Origin: Winogradskya consettensis
GTDB taxonomy: Bacteria > Actinomycetota > Actinomycetes > Mycobacteriales > Micromonosporaceae
DNA: 64,000 bases
Assembly: GCF_018332715.1 (NCBI RefSeq)
Contig: NZ_BOQP01000006.1
Coordinates: 310,001 to 374,000 of the forward strand
Reading direction: 5' to 3'
Both the position numbers and the translations under genes were made by a program. Below are positions 57,227-64,000 of this stretch, piece by piece; position 1 is the stretch's first letter; each line of letters opens with the position of its first letter. The notes below the pieces were generated by a model. It made no database searches and was not told the DNA's origin. It saw nothing but the letters and a program-made list of their open reading frames with translations.

Positions 57227-58867
57227 ATGGACGATGCCCGGCGCTCCGCCGACAGCGACCTCGAGCAGGCCCGCGCGGCGCTCGAGCGTGGCGAGATGCA
57301 CCACGCCGCCGGTTACCTGGCCGGTGCGATCGCGCACGCCCCAACCCTGCCCGAAACCCATGAGCTGCTCCGCCATCTCGCCGACCGCGCCGACGACGCC
57401 CTCGAGCTCTTCCCGATAGAGCAGCACGCCTTCGTCGGCACCGTCGTGGCGCGGGCCCACCTGCTCGCCGCCGCGGGCCACCCCGAGGACGGCCTGTCGC
57501 TGCTCGTGGCGGCCAGCGGCCACACCCCCGGCGCCGACTGGGCGGGCGTGCCCTGGGTCAGCGACCCCGACCTCGCCGAGCGCCTCGAGCCGGGCCTGCT
57601 CGCACGCACGGTCATGCAGCTCTGCACCGCGATCGGCGACCCCGCGCCCGAGTCCAGCCGCCCCGCCCTGCAGCCCTACCTCACCCTCGCCGGCCGCGCG
57701 ATCGAGGCGAACCCCGAACACGCCATGCTGCTCGGCGCCGGCTCAGCGCTGGCCCGCCGGCTCGGCGAGGCCACCCAGGCGGTGGAGTGGGCACTGCGAG
57801 GGGCACGGCTACGGCCCGCGAAACTTTCCGAGATCTGGCTGGGGTACGCGTACCGCAGCGCCGGCCGCATCCCGGAGTCCCTGGCCGCCCTGCGCCGCGC
57901 GGTGATGTACGACCCGAGCGACCTGTCCCTCTACGCCGACATCGCGGGCACCCTCGCCGACGCCGACCGCCTCGACGACGCCCTGAGCTGGATCAACCGC
58001 GCCCTGTCGATCGACCCGACGTTCGACTGCGCCGTGCACACCGGGCACCGCCTGCGGTACCGCGCCGACGGCGACCTCGCCCACCTGATCCGGCTCGCCG
58101 ACTTCCAGCGCGACCACCCCGACGACAGCCACGAGCACACCGACCTGGCCGAGTGCTGCGCCGACCAACCGTGGCTGAGCCGGGTGCCGTCCGCGCCCGG
58201 GATGCCCGCCGACCCCGCCCGGGCGCCCTATCCGGCACCGGGCCCCGGCGCGCCGCCCGGCTACCCCTCGATCGATGCCGTCGAGCGCCTGCACCGGGTC
58301 GCGCATCCGCTGTGGCCGAGCCCGCCCGCTGCGTACGATGCCGCCCTGGGTCTGATGCTCGTCGACCCGGAGGATCTGCTGGCGCTCATAGCGCTCCCAC
58401 CGGTGACACCCAGCACCGAGCTGGGCCGGGCGCTCGCCGCCCACGACCCGGCCCTCTGGGACCGCTGCGCGCAGGTCTGGGCGTGCCTGGGGCTGTTGCA
58501 CCACGGCACGGACGAGCCATGGGCCGATTCCAGCCGCCGCCACCACCTGGTCGCCCTCGCCACCGGCGGCCTCGACACGATCACCGAGGCGGCGCTCTTC
58601 GCGCTGATCACCTACGCCTGGGTCGACCCCTCGGCGCGGGACGACGTGGCCACCCTGGTCGCAGCCCGCCTCGAGGACGCCGCGGACACCCCCGGCCTCG
58701 CCTGGTCGGTCGCGCACCTGCTGCTCGCGACACCCGACATCCCCGCCGCGGCCCGGTCACGGGCCACCGAGCTGGTGCGGGCCGAGGAGGAGCACGCGGT
58801 CTCGCTCATCCCGCAGCAGCGAACGGGCCGCACCGGGCGGCTCCGTCGCTGGCTGTCCGGGCATTGA
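57227..58867 (+). CDS. TPR-repeat protein
   Basis: A 546-residue cytoplasmic protein. Several 34-residue TPR-like helix pairs are visible (ARAALERGEMHHAAGYLAGAIAHAP; HLLAAAGHPEDGLSLLVAASGH; ALARRLGEATQAVEWALRGARLRPAKLSEIWLGYAYRSAGRIPESLAALRRAVMYDPSD; LADADRLDDALSWINRALSIDP). A Pro/Ala/Gly linker (about 330-355) separates the TPR part from an all-helical C-terminal region (DRCAQVWACLGLLHHG to the end). It is a likely protein-protein scaffold; its partner is unknown. ATG at 57227 has AAGGGAAGG upstream. Confidence 0.8.
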   Translation: MDDARRSADSDLEQARAALERGEMHHAAGYLAGAIAHAPTLPETHELLRHLADRADDALELFPIEQHAFVGTVVARAHLLAAAGHPEDGLSLLVAASGHTPGADWAGVPWVSDPDLAERLEPGLLARTVMQLCTAIGDPAPESSRPALQPYLTLAGRAIEANPEHAMLLGAGSALARRLGEATQAVEWALRGARLRPAKLSEIWLGYAYRSAGRIPESLAALRRAVMYDPSDLSLYADIAGTLADADRLDDALSWINRALSIDPTFDCAVHTGHRLRYRADGDLAHLIRLADFQRDHPDDSHEHTDLAECCADQPWLSRVPSAPGMPADPARAPYPAPGPGAPPGYPSIDAVERLHRVAHPLWPSPPAAYDAALGLMLVDPEDLLALIALPPVTPSTELGRALAAHDPALWDRCAQVWACLGLLHHGTDEPWADSSRRHHLVALATGGLDTITEAALFALITYAWVDPSARDDVATLVAARLEDAADTPGLAWSVAHLLLATPDIPAAARSRATELVRAEEEHAVSLIPQQRTGRTGRLRRWLSGH

Positions 58868-58874
58868 TCCCTCG

Positions 58875-59090
58875 TCAGTCGATGACGGCGATCAGGTCGC
58901 CCTCCTGCACCACGTCACCCTCGTTGACGGCCAGCTCCTTGAGCGTGCCGTCGGACTCGGCGAGTACCGGGATCTCCATCTTCATGGACTCGAGGATCAC
59001 CAGCGTGTCGCCCTCCGCCACCGCGGCACCGGGTGCGACCACGACCTTCCAGACATTGGCCACCATCTCGGCACGGATCTCGTCGGCCAT
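58875..59090 (-). CDS. biotin/lipoyl-attachment protein (TB7.3-like)
   Basis: A 71-residue single biotinyl domain. The attachment motif is ESMKMEIPV (K37), flanked by EGDTLVILES and DGTLKELAVNEGDVVQEGDLIAVID. ATG at 59090 is preceded by GGAGGGG. The M. tuberculosis counterpart TB7.3 (Rv3221c) also lies beside pdtaS. It carries biotin for an acyl-CoA or other carboxylase, or acts as a free carrier. The longer frame starting at 59261 is not supported. Confidence 0.92.
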   Translation of the reverse strand: MADEIRAEMVANVWKVVVAPGAAVAEGDTLVILESMKMEIPVLAESDGTLKELAVNEGDVVQEGDLIAVID

Positions 59091-59207
59091 GGTGTTGGTC
59101 CCCCTCCGGAGCGCTATCGGTGACTGCATCCAATCATGGCGGCGGGGGGCGGGCATCACGGGCCGTCTAGGATCGGCGGGTTGGTGTGCCAGCAGAGGGA
59201 GGCCGAT

Positions 59208-59282
59208 ATGGCTAAGAAGTCGCGCAAGAAGAAGGCTCGTAAGAAGAGCGCAGCGAACCACGGCAAGCGTCCCAACAGCTAG
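59208..59282 (+). CDS. ribosomal protein bL37
   Basis: A 24-residue, highly basic peptide starting MAKKSRKKKARKK and ending NHGKRPNS, matching mycobacterial bL37 (seen in M. smegmatis ribosome structures). GGGAGG lies five bases before the ATG. TAGGAT at 59168-59173 may be its -10. A strong terminator follows. Too short for ordinary gene finders and usually missed. It binds the large subunit near the peptidyl-transferase region, in the space between 23S helices. Confidence 0.88.
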   Translation: MAKKSRKKKARKKSAANHGKRPNS

Positions 59283-59297
59283 ACCGTGGCAAGGAAG

Positions 59298-59328
59298 AGG
59301 GCCCGCAGCGTCAACCGCTGCGGGCCCT
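59298..59328. terminator. strong bidirectional terminator after bL37
   Basis: Perfect 13-bp stem AGGGCCCGCAGCG / CGCTGCGGGCCCT with loop TCAAC, between convergent bL37 and rsrA, followed by TCTCAC on the plus strand. Confidence 0.85.
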
Positions 59329-59349
59329 TCTCACGTCCTGACGCTGCCG

Positions 59350-59634
59350 TTACGGCAGGTACTCCCGGGTCTCCGACTCGACCACGTACTCACTGAGCTT
59401 GATCTTCAACCGCTCACGCAGCTCCGCCGGCGCCGTCTCGTCACCGCAGCAGCGGGCGACCAGCGCCTTCACCTCGTGCTCGATGCCGTACTCCCGCAGG
59501 CAGTCGGAGCAGTCGTCCAGGTGGTTCTGGATCAGGTTCCGTCGATCGTTGCTGCACTCCAGATCGAGGTAGAGGTACACCTCGCTGATCACGACGCTGC
59601 AATCGGTCTTCTGGTCGTCGCTCACGTCGCTCAC
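59350..59634 (-). CDS. rsrA: zinc anti-sigma factor RsrA/RshA
   Basis: A 94-residue ZAS-domain protein. The HX3CX2C zinc motif is H38-LDD-C42-SD-C45, with C12 upstream as in RsrA, which forms a disulfide with a motif cysteine under oxidation and releases SigR. GTG at 59634 overlaps the sigR stop (GTGA), keeping the two proteins in step. The C-terminal region [16 protein letters not shown] adds a further Cys pair. It binds SigR in the cytoplasm and senses thiol stress. Confidence 0.95.
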   Translation of the reverse strand: MSDVSDDQKTDCSVVISEVYLYLDLECSNDRRNLIQNHLDDCSDCLREYGIEHEVKALVARCCGDETAPAELRERLKIKLSEYVVESETREYLP

Positions 59635-60464
59635 GCCTCCTGTGCGGCGGTAGCGCCGGAGTTGCGGGTCACGCCGCGGTCGGCGGCGTACTGCTCCAGC
59701 ATGCCGCGCAGGTTGCGGCGGCCGCGGTGCAGGCGGGACATGACCGTGCCGATGGGCGTACCCATGATGTCGGCGATCTCCTTGTACGAGAAACCCTCGA
59801 CATCGGCGAGGTAGACGGCCAGCCGGAACTCCTCCGGCAGCGACTGCAGAGCATCCTTGATGTCGCTGTCGGGCAGCCGGTCCAGCGCCTCGGTCTCGGC
59901 CGAGCGCAGACCGCTGGACGTGTGCGACTCGCTCGACGCGAGCTGCCAGTCCGAGATCTCCTCCGTGGGAGCCTGCACCGGCTGGCGCTGCTTCTTACGG
60001 TAGGAGTTGATGTATGTGTTTGTCAGAATGCGATACAGCCACGCTTTGAGGTTGGTGCCCTCCTCGAACTGGTGGAACGCGGAGAACGCCTTCAGGAACG
60101 TCTCCTGCACCAGATCCTCGGCGTCGGCCGGGTTCCGCGTCATCCTCAGGGCAGCCGCGTACAGCTGATCCACGAAGGGCAGCGCGTCACGCTCGAACCG
60201 CGCCCGGGCCTCCTCGGTCCGCACGCTGTTGCGCTCGGTCTTACTCGTCCGCTCTGCTGGCGCCACCCGCACCTCTCCCCTCGACCTCGCCGAGGATACG
60301 GGTAGTGCCCCACCAGACGGCTCAAAAACCGCGGGTGTGCTGACACTCACCGATGATGTGGCGGGCGCGAGGGTCGCTGCGGGCCACTCCGGCGAGTGCA
60401 GCAACTCCTGCACCCTGCGGGCCTGCAGACCATTGCGCTCTGCGAATCCGGTTGCGGCTTGCAC
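59631..60464 (-). CDS. sigR: ECF/group-4 sigma factor SigR/SigH, with two possible starts
   Basis: A redox-responsive ECF sigma factor. Region 2: [66 protein letters not shown]; region 4: [45 protein letters not shown]. Nearly identical to mycobacterial SigH in these parts. The long form starts at GTG 60464, preceded by GGAAGGGG; the short form would start at GTG 60266 with AGGGGAG upstream, near residue 67. In S. coelicolor the longer SigR' is inducible and unstable; the same layout appears here. A SigR-type promoter lies upstream. RsrA is encoded next. Confidence 0.95.
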   Translation of the reverse strand: MQAATGFAERNGLQARRVQELLHSPEWPAATLAPATSSVSVSTPAVFEPSGGALPVSSARSRGEVRVAPAERTSKTERNSVRTEEARARFERDALPFVDQLYAAALRMTRNPADAEDLVQETFLKAFSAFHQFEEGTNLKAWLYRILTNTYINSYRKKQRQPVQAPTEEISDWQLASSESHTSSGLRSAETEALDRLPDSDIKDALQSLPEEFRLAVYLADVEGFSYKEIADIMGTPIGTVMSRLHRGRRNLRGMLEQYAADRGVTRNSGATAAQEA

Positions 60465-60503
60465 TTCACGTGCCCCTTCCGACGTTCAGCCTTCCGGGTG
60501 GTG

Positions 60504-60530
60504 TAACGGCGCGGACCCCGTCAACATTCC
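60504..60530 (-). promoter_or_regulatory. SigR-type promoter (GGAAT-N18-GTT)
   Basis: On the minus strand GGAAT (60530-60526), 18 bases, then GTTA (60507-60504), matching the SigR/SigH consensus GGAAT-N18-GTT. It is 40 bp before the GTG at 60464, as expected for autoregulation of sigR. Confidence 0.75.
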
Positions 60531-60534
60531 ACGC

Positions 60535-61143
60535 TCAGCCGGCCGATCCGCACCAACCGTGGCGAGCAAACCAATCCATCACCACAACAACCGTCCCGGG
60601 CAGGTCGCGCCGCAGGTCGTGCGTCGCTCCAGGCCGCACGGCTACCTCTACGAGCCCCACTGCCACGGGTACGCCGAAAGCGTCCCGATCTCCGTTGACC
60701 ACCAGGGTCGGGAGGTCGGCCGGGAGTTCAGCGGCGCGGCTCTTCTCGGGCTTTCCCGGCGGGTGCAGGGGGAAGGCGAGCGCCAGCACGCCCGCGGCGC
60801 CGAGCGCGGTGGCCGTACGACAAGCGACCCTCGCCCCGCTCGACCGCCCACCCAGAATGAGCGGCTCGCCGGTCTTCTTGATTTCCCCGACAACCGCCGT
60901 CCAGGCCTCGTCGAGGTGCCCAGCCGGCGCGGGCGCCTTCCGCCCGGCAACCCGGTACGGCTGCGTGACCAGCGCGACTCTCATCCTGCGGGCGACCGCC
61001 GCCTCGTGGACCGCGGTCAGATCCGGGGCGTCGACATCCCCGCCGGCACCGTGACCCAGAACCAGCAGTGAAGTCGCATTCCCGGGTTCGGCGATCCGCA
61101 CCCGGGCGGGGCCACGCGGAGTAGTTATCTCAAGACTGCGCAC
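60535..61143 (-). CDS. alpha/beta-hydrolase (KANL3/Tex30-like, dienelactone-hydrolase-type)
   Basis: A 202-residue alpha/beta hydrolase. LVLGHGAGG is the oxyanion strand-turn, GGRSSGARVACR the nucleophile elbow (Ser), VVNGDRDAFGVP the Asp and GATHDLRRDLPG the His region. It matches the small KANL3/Tex30-type family often placed beside sigH-type loci. GTG at 61143 with AGGA close by is taken as start. Its substrate is unknown. It is upstream of the sigR promoter on the same strand. Confidence 0.82.
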   Translation of the reverse strand: MRSLEITTPRGPARVRIAEPGNATSLLVLGHGAGGDVDAPDLTAVHEAAVARRMRVALVTQPYRVAGRKAPAPAGHLDEAWTAVVGEIKKTGEPLILGGRSSGARVACRTATALGAAGVLALAFPLHPPGKPEKSRAAELPADLPTLVVNGDRDAFGVPVAVGLVEVAVRPGATHDLRRDLPGTVVVVMDWFARHGWCGSAG

Positions 61144-61334
61144 AGTTCCTATGTCTACCCGCTCCCGTTCCTGCCCGCCGAAACGTCACAACGGCGGTCC
61201 ATCGAATGATGAACCGCCGTCGTGATCGTCGCGACGCCCGCCCGCCGGTCTCGGGGCGCTACCTCCACCGGCTACGGACGCTCATGTGCATTTTCGGTCA
61301 GCCGGCTTCTCGGTCAGCCCGCTGCAAGGTTGCC

Positions 61335-61730
61335 TCAGCCGGCTGCCGGCTCCAGCGTGAGCAGGCGGCGATCCTCCTCATCGGGACCGTCATCAACAGC
61401 ATCACCATTGGCATCGACCCGCTCCCGCCAGGCGACGAGCATCGCCCGGCGCTCCCGGGGCGTGGTGCCACCCCAGACGCCGTGGCAATCGCCGACCTGC
61501 AGGGCCCACGCGAGGCAGGCACCCTGGACGTCGCAGGCCCCGCAGAGCGACGTCGCGCCCTCGGTAGGCTCATTCGGCGCCGGGAAGAACGTTTCCGGAT
61601 CGACGGTGCGGCAGGCGCCCCGAGTGCGCCAGGCTTCGTCGGACTGGCGTTCCGCGATAGCTCCCAAGAGCCTCGGATCCCGCCGAGCAATAGCAACTTC
61701 ATGTGGACGCGGCATACGTGCGCGTGTCAT
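61335..61730 (-). CDS. WhiB-family regulator, second copy
   Basis: A 131-residue Wbl protein longer than WhiB1. Cluster cysteines C40, C63, C66 and C72 (SLCGACDVQGAC) and the GVWGG turn (HGVWGGTTPRERRAML) are present; N- and C-terminal extensions flank the core. It lacks the AT-hook (RGRPR) of WhiB7. ATG at 61730 has GGGGAGG nearby. Probably a stress or developmental regulator; no specific orthologue assigned. An AT-rich upstream region lies beyond it. Confidence 0.9.
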   Translation of the reverse strand: MTRARMPRPHEVAIARRDPRLLGAIAERQSDEAWRTRGACRTVDPETFFPAPNEPTEGATSLCGACDVQGACLAWALQVGDCHGVWGGTTPRERRAMLVAWRERVDANGDAVDDGPDEEDRRLLTLEPAAG

Positions 61731-62180
61731 CAGCCCACCTCCCCCGTGGGTGCCGGTAGAGCCGTGGCGACAAGGTCCGCACCGTGCCAACCGTCACCAC
61801 ACCGGCGCTGGTTTCTATCGCACGAACCAAGATCAGAACAAGGGGCTTGTCTATCTCGTAACAAACCTTGCTAATTAAAATGCCTGCATATCCCCACCAA
61901 ACGGCCCCCGCCGCCCGACTTTCCGGGAAATTAGACACACCCCAAGTCGATCACGTCACAACCCCCGACGCGCCCCTTGCGGTATCCAGCAATCCGAACC
62001 CCGCGCACCCCAGCGAAGCCCTACCCCAGCCCGGCAAACCTACCGAACCGGACCGCCCCCTGAGTTCCACCCCACCCGCTGAACCGATCCCCGGCCCGCC
62101 CCGTGTGTCCCACATGGCCCGGCAACCCCAACCACTCGAACCCCCGCCCCACGCGAAGTCGACGCGCGCTGACGCTCTGC
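61731..62180. other. whiB upstream region
   Basis: A 450-bp gap between the second whiB gene and the 15-bp minisatellite. It contains a conspicuous AT-rich stretch (61854-61880, CTAATTAAAATGCC) that may hold promoter elements, and otherwise proline-rich pseudo-frames; no gene is supported. Confidence 0.55.
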
Positions 62181-62705
62181 GGCCTGGGCGTGCGCGATCT
62201 GAGTCGGCGCGGCGTGGGTAGGCGCGGCGTGGGTAGGCGCGGCGTGAGTAGGGGCGGCGCGGGTAGGCGCGATCTGGGCGTGCGCAATCTGAGTCGGCGC
62301 GGCGTGAGTAGGGGCGGCGCGGGTGCACGCGATCTGGGCAGGCGCGATCTGAGTCGGCGCGGCCCGGGCGTGCACGATCTGAGTCAGCGCGGCGTGAGCA
62401 GGCGCGGCCTGGGTGCACGCGATCTGGGCGGGCGCGTTCTGAGTGGGCGCGGCATGGGTGCACGCGATCTGAGTGGGCGCGTTCTGAGTGGGCGCGATCT
62501 GAGTGGGCTCGACCTGAGAGGGCGCGGCCCGGGTAGGCGTGGCTTGAGCGAGCGCGACCTGAGCGGGGGCGACGTGGCCCGGCGCGACCTGAATGGGCTC
62601 GATCTGGGTGGGCACTGTCTGGCCCGACGCGATCTGGCTCGACGCGATCTGGGTGAGCGCGATCTGGGTGAGCGCCGACTGACTCGTTGCGGTTTGAGGA
62701 GGCGA
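62181..62705. repeat. 15-bp minisatellite, 35 units, behind the SRAP gene
   Basis: Thirty-five contiguous 15-bp units fit this span, most of type GATCTGAGTGGGCGC or GGCGTGGGTAGGCGC, with no insertions breaking the phase. Units 5-8 and 9-12 form a 60-bp higher-order copy. Because 15 is a multiple of three, all three frames stay open on the minus strand (including a frame that begins three bases after the SRAP stop and reads APTQI-type repeats) and at least one on the plus strand. I see no firm reason to call any of them a gene. Confidence 0.9.
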
Positions 62706-62720
62706 GGTCGGTGGCATCGT

Positions 62721-63527
62721 CTAGCTTGCCGCGTTCTGGGCGGGCGCGGGCTGATTCAGGTCGGGCAGGAGCGAGAGTTGGGCGGGCTCCGGTGGGGTGG
62801 CCTCGGCGGGTGTGATCGGGGTGACCAGGTCGGGGTCGTTGTTGCGGACGTTGCCGACGCGGGGGCTGACCGGCCGGACCTCGATTGTTGCCAGGGCCTC
62901 GTCCGGCAGGGGCTGGAGCAGCTCGTCGGGGTCTCCGCCGCCGGCGAGCCAGGTGTCCCAGCGGTTGTGGGGCAGGATCAGGGGCATGCGGTCGTGGACC
63001 GTTTTCAGGGTGCCCTGGGCGGCCGTGGTGAGGATGCTGCAGGTGAGGGTTTCGCCGTGCCACATCGTCCAGATGCCGGCGAAGGCCAGGACCGATGAGT
63101 CCTGGGGAGTCATGTAGTAGGCCTGGCGCTGCTTGCCGGATCGAACCCATTCGTACCAGCCGTCGGCCGGGATGAGGCAGCGGCGGCGATGGAAGGACGG
63201 GGCGAAGGCTTTGGATGTGGCGACTGTTTCGGCTCGGGCGTTGATCATGCGGGCGCCGGCTCGGGGGTCTTTGGCCCAGGGTGGGAGGAAGCCCCAGCGG
63301 GCGGTGTCGACGACGCGGGCTGCCTGGCGCTCCGAGACGCGGATCACGGGGACCGGATCGGTGGGAGCGACGTTCCAGTTCGGCGCGGGCCATTGCGGGG
63401 CGCCCTCAGCAGTTGCGGGCTCGAGCGGGGCTTGCCCCTTTTGAGCCATAGCTTCGGTGATGGGGACGGCGTCGAAGAGCTGGCCGAGATCGGCCTCCTT
63501 CTTCGTCGTCGCGTATCGCCCGCACAT
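62721..63527 (-). CDS. SRAP/HMCES-family DNA-protein crosslink protein
   Basis: A 268-residue YedK/HMCES-type protein. Met removal exposes catalytic C2 (MCGRYA), which forms a thiazolidine crosslink with abasic sites in single-stranded DNA. Other blocks: WNVAPTDPVPVI (Asn), RWGFLPPWAKDP, MINARAETV, RRRCLIPADGWYEW (Glu) and TVHDRMPLIL (His). ATG at 63527 is required by C2. It protects abasic sites during replication. It matches Rv3226c, which precedes aroA in M. tuberculosis. A repeat array starts 16 bp behind it. Confidence 0.93.
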   Translation of the reverse strand: MCGRYATTKKEADLGQLFDAVPITEAMAQKGQAPLEPATAEGAPQWPAPNWNVAPTDPVPVIRVSERQAARVVDTARWGFLPPWAKDPRAGARMINARAETVATSKAFAPSFHRRRCLIPADGWYEWVRSGKQRQAYYMTPQDSSVLAFAGIWTMWHGETLTCSILTTAAQGTLKTVHDRMPLILPHNRWDTWLAGGGDPDELLQPLPDEALATIEVRPVSPRVGNVRNNDPDLVTPITPAEATPPEPAQLSLLPDLNQPAPAQNAAS

Positions 63528-63622
63528 GAGCCCGACAGTACGCCGCACGCCGCACCCCCGCTGACCCGTCCAGGCCGCACCGCGCCGATTTCTTGTCGCA
63601 CCCGACCGGCACAATGGGGGCC

Positions 63623-64000
63623 GTGACAGCAGCAGCACGCCCCTGGACAGCACCGGTCGCGACCGGGCCCGTTGTGTCGGCTCTGAGCCTGCCCGGCTCC
63701 AAGTCGATGACCGCCCGTGCGCTGGTCCTCAGTGCCCTGGCCACGGGTCCGTCCCGGATCGTCCGCCCGCTGCACGCCCGTGACACCACCCTGATGGCCG
63801 CAGCCCTGCGCTCCCTCGGCGCCTCCATCAACACCGCCGGCACCACCGCCGGGTCGGCGACGGACCTGCCGAAAGCGCCGGCAGCGCCAGACGCATCAAC
63901 CGGCATATCAGCCAACGGCCCCGCAACAACCAGCGCCGCAACAACCAGCGCCGCAACGAACGACCCCATAAGGACCGACGCGGCCAACAGGTCAGCCAGG
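63623..64000 (+). CDS. aroA: 3-phosphoshikimate 1-carboxyvinyltransferase, 5' part, cut by the window end
   Basis: Partial EPSP synthase (shikimate pathway). GTG at 63623 gives WTAPVATGPVVSALSLPGSKSMTARALVLSALATG, with the family PGSKS motif, then RPLHARDTTLMAAALRSLGASI. After that, where a short acidic loop is expected, the frame enters a low-complexity Ala/Thr/Pro/Asn stretch of more than 50 residues including two identical 15-bp units (63923-63952), still running at the window end. No stop occurs. CACAAT seven bases before the GTG suggests a leaderless start. It is divergent from the SRAP gene. Confidence 0.88.
   Translation, partial: MTAAARPWTAPVATGPVVSALSLPGSKSMTARALVLSALATGPSRIVRPLHARDTTLMAAALRSLGASINTAGTTAGSATDLPKAPAAPDASTGISANGPATTSAATTSAATNDPIRTDAANRSAR

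Noticed and set aside
62040..62717. Frame of 225 codons across the 15-bp repeat, starting three bases after SRAP
   Set aside because: Not listed as a gene: 15-bp units leave every minus-strand frame open, and no codon bias or domain supports one frame.
61951..63393. 480-codon frame over the repeat and SRAP
   Set aside because: Shadow of the repeat periodicity; overlaps SRAP in another frame.

Overview
The window is high-GC DNA from an actinobacterium, most likely a member of the Micromonosporaceae (Actinoplanes or a relative). The reasons are two WhiB-family genes, the 24-residue ribosomal protein bL37, a fused Kgd-type 2-oxoglutarate decarboxylase, nickel superoxide dismutase, a SigR/RsrA redox sigma system, many GTG/TTG starts and several leaderless-looking starts. 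Family and genus are inference; no 16S or other typing gene is present. The gene content reads as ordinary chromosome. No insertion sequence, prophage, CRISPR array, tRNA or rRNA was recognised.

Layout. 0-15 kb: a YbdK-type ligase and a CoA-disulfide-reductase-like flavoprotein; a polysaccharide deacetylase convergent with a Nei-type DNA glycosylase; two paralogous LppX/LprG-like lipoproteins; an unusual PIN/NYN-like plus zinc plus FHA protein; a ddaH-(30-codon ORF)-rocD operon; a solitary ClpP; a patatin-acyltransferase pair. 15-21 kb: a chitinase, an orphan sugar-type ABC ATPase with a damaged Q-loop, and a large PqqD/M50/cNMP/FecR-like membrane protein. 21-27 kb: an ornithine-lipid pair (olsB-olsA), a PhoP-like/PhoR-like two-component system and an HtrA/PepD protease, all on the minus strand. 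Near-identical PhoP-box-like elements sit at the same distance before the regulator and before the protease.

27-42 kb: an ABC-2 exporter, kgd with a 59-aa DUF6104-like gene behind it, an ATPase, pta-ackA, a nonsense-mutated aminoglycoside-nucleotidyltransferase-like pseudogene, a quinone-oxidoreductase-like enzyme, malic enzyme, and divergent sodX / sodN-GNAT. 42-51 kb: an RsbW-like kinase, a GntR regulator, a diacylglycerol-kinase-like gene, whiB1 with two CRP-like sites, a TetR/flavin-monooxygenase divergon, and a sulfite-reduction operon (leader peptide - sulfite reductase - zinc ribbon - cysH - chelatase) coupled by overlapping starts and stops.

51-64 kb: two tandem mannosyltransferase-like membrane proteins, then pdtaS, a SIS-domain enzyme, a TPR protein, a TB7.3-like biotinyl protein, bL37, rsrA-sigR with a SigR-type promoter, a hydrolase, a second WhiB gene, an SRAP protein, and the start of aroA. 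The whiB1...pdtaS-TB7.3-rshA-sigH-...-SRAP-aroA order resembles M. tuberculosis Rv3219-Rv3227 (from memory), expanded here by inserted genes. A recurring oddity is that many gaps carry unrelated short tandem repeats (10-61 bp units), the largest being about 35 copies of a 15-bp unit behind the SRAP gene.
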